DNA of 22,436 nucleotides from Thermoprotei archaeon. GTDB taxonomy: Archaea > Thermoproteota > Thermoprotei_A > Sulfolobales > Fervidicoccaceae. Positions 22,316 through 22,436 of this stretch are shown one piece after another; the first letter of the stretch is position 1; every line of letters begins with the position of its first letter. The notes beneath the pieces were generated by a model, which saw only the letters and a program-made list of their open reading frames with translations, had not been told where the DNA came from and made no database searches. The position numbers and the translations under genes are program-made. Location of the stretch: NCBI GenBank assembly GCA_022759165.1, contig JAEMPT010000090.1, positions 1 through 22,436 on the forward strand, read 5' to 3'.

Positions 22316-22436
22316 AGATGAATAGAGAGGTTTGTGAGCTTCCCAGTCATGAAGGACGAGGCTTCCAGCGTTTAGAGGTGGCTTTACGCCTTTAGCCTCA
22401 TTTGCTGGTTCGCGGGGCTCACATCTCCGCCATCCC
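22307..22436 (-). CDS. TnpB C-terminal tail, partial (5' end beyond the right edge)
   Basis: Read from the right edge in the - strand frame whose first full codon is 22435-22433, 42 codons end at TAA (22307-22309). The tail contains EPREPANEAKGVKPPLNAGS, then LVLHDWEAHKPL. This is the C-terminal pattern of many archaeal TnpB (IS605 OrfB) proteins, where the end of the gene also encodes the omega-RNA scaffold. A hairpin-like CCTCGTC/GACTGGG (22342-22361, one mismatch) and the palindrome at 22300-22315 fit the element's right end. Whether the element is intact cannot be seen. It is too short for the catalytic residues to be in view. Confidence 0.75.
   Translation of the reverse strand, partial: GWRRCEPREPANEAKGVKPPLNAGSLVLHDWEAHKPLYSSPP

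Noticed and set aside
22230..22436. CRISPR repeats or a tRNA in the palindromic right edge
   Set aside because: The repeats are inverted and unequal, and the frame codes for a TnpB-like tail.

Overview
The window is thermophile-like archaeal DNA, most likely from the TACK/Thermoproteota (Crenarchaeota) side. The evidence is: an intron-less tRNA-Thr(GGT) without encoded CCA and with a U discriminator base; archaeal TATA boxes; GGTG/GGAGG ribosome-binding sites with frequent TTG and GTG starts; C/D box guide RNAs; and a MoxR-DUF58-DUF4129-DUF4350-DUF1616 membrane operon. I cannot name the species.

Layout. 1-214 (-) is the start of a small two-helix membrane protein running off the left edge. 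396-4679 (+) is a four-gene overlapping operon: two FtsX/MacB-type permease halves, a large polytopic protein with GT-C-like features, and a LolD/MacB-type ABC ATPase whose H-switch histidine looks replaced. 4680-4978 is spacer. 4979-5941 (+) is a dolichyl-phosphate-sugar-synthase-like glycosyltransferase, converging on the next operon. 5943-13417 (-) is a tightly overlapping nine-gene cluster around a MoxR AAA+ ATPase and a DUF58 protein, with secreted or membrane partners (DUF4129, DUF4350, a DUF1616 split over two genes, and three unknown membrane proteins). A short-chain dehydrogenase that has lost its YxxxK pair (13445-14236) lies just upstream on the same strand. 14347-14420 is tRNA-Thr. 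14540-16932 (+) is SerRS, a DUF429 protein and a HAD phosphatase with overlapping reading frames. 16929-18847 (-) is a coiled-coil protein, a CitG-like protein and a DUF447 protein. 18937-19701 (-) is an RNase Z-like metallo-beta-lactamase.

19702-20279 has no convincing protein gene but ends in two tandem C/D box sRNA candidates. Their D guides match, from memory, two conserved 23S rRNA segments, one at the peptidyl-transferase centre. They are followed directly by an unknown 164-aa protein gene (20280-20774). A third, weaker C/D-like element fills the 5' leader of a MgtC/DUF4010 membrane protein (20898-22229), and its closing stem would cover that gene's Shine-Dalgarno site. The right edge (22307-22436, -) carries the last 42 codons of a TnpB-type IS605-family protein and its end hairpins.

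The parts most worth a second look are the tandem guide RNAs, the leader element at 20820-20893, the MoxR membrane operon with its split DUF1616 and altered sensor-1, the FtsX-pair/GT-C-like/ATPase operon, and the catalytically altered dehydrogenase. All family names come from reading motifs by eye. No database search was run.
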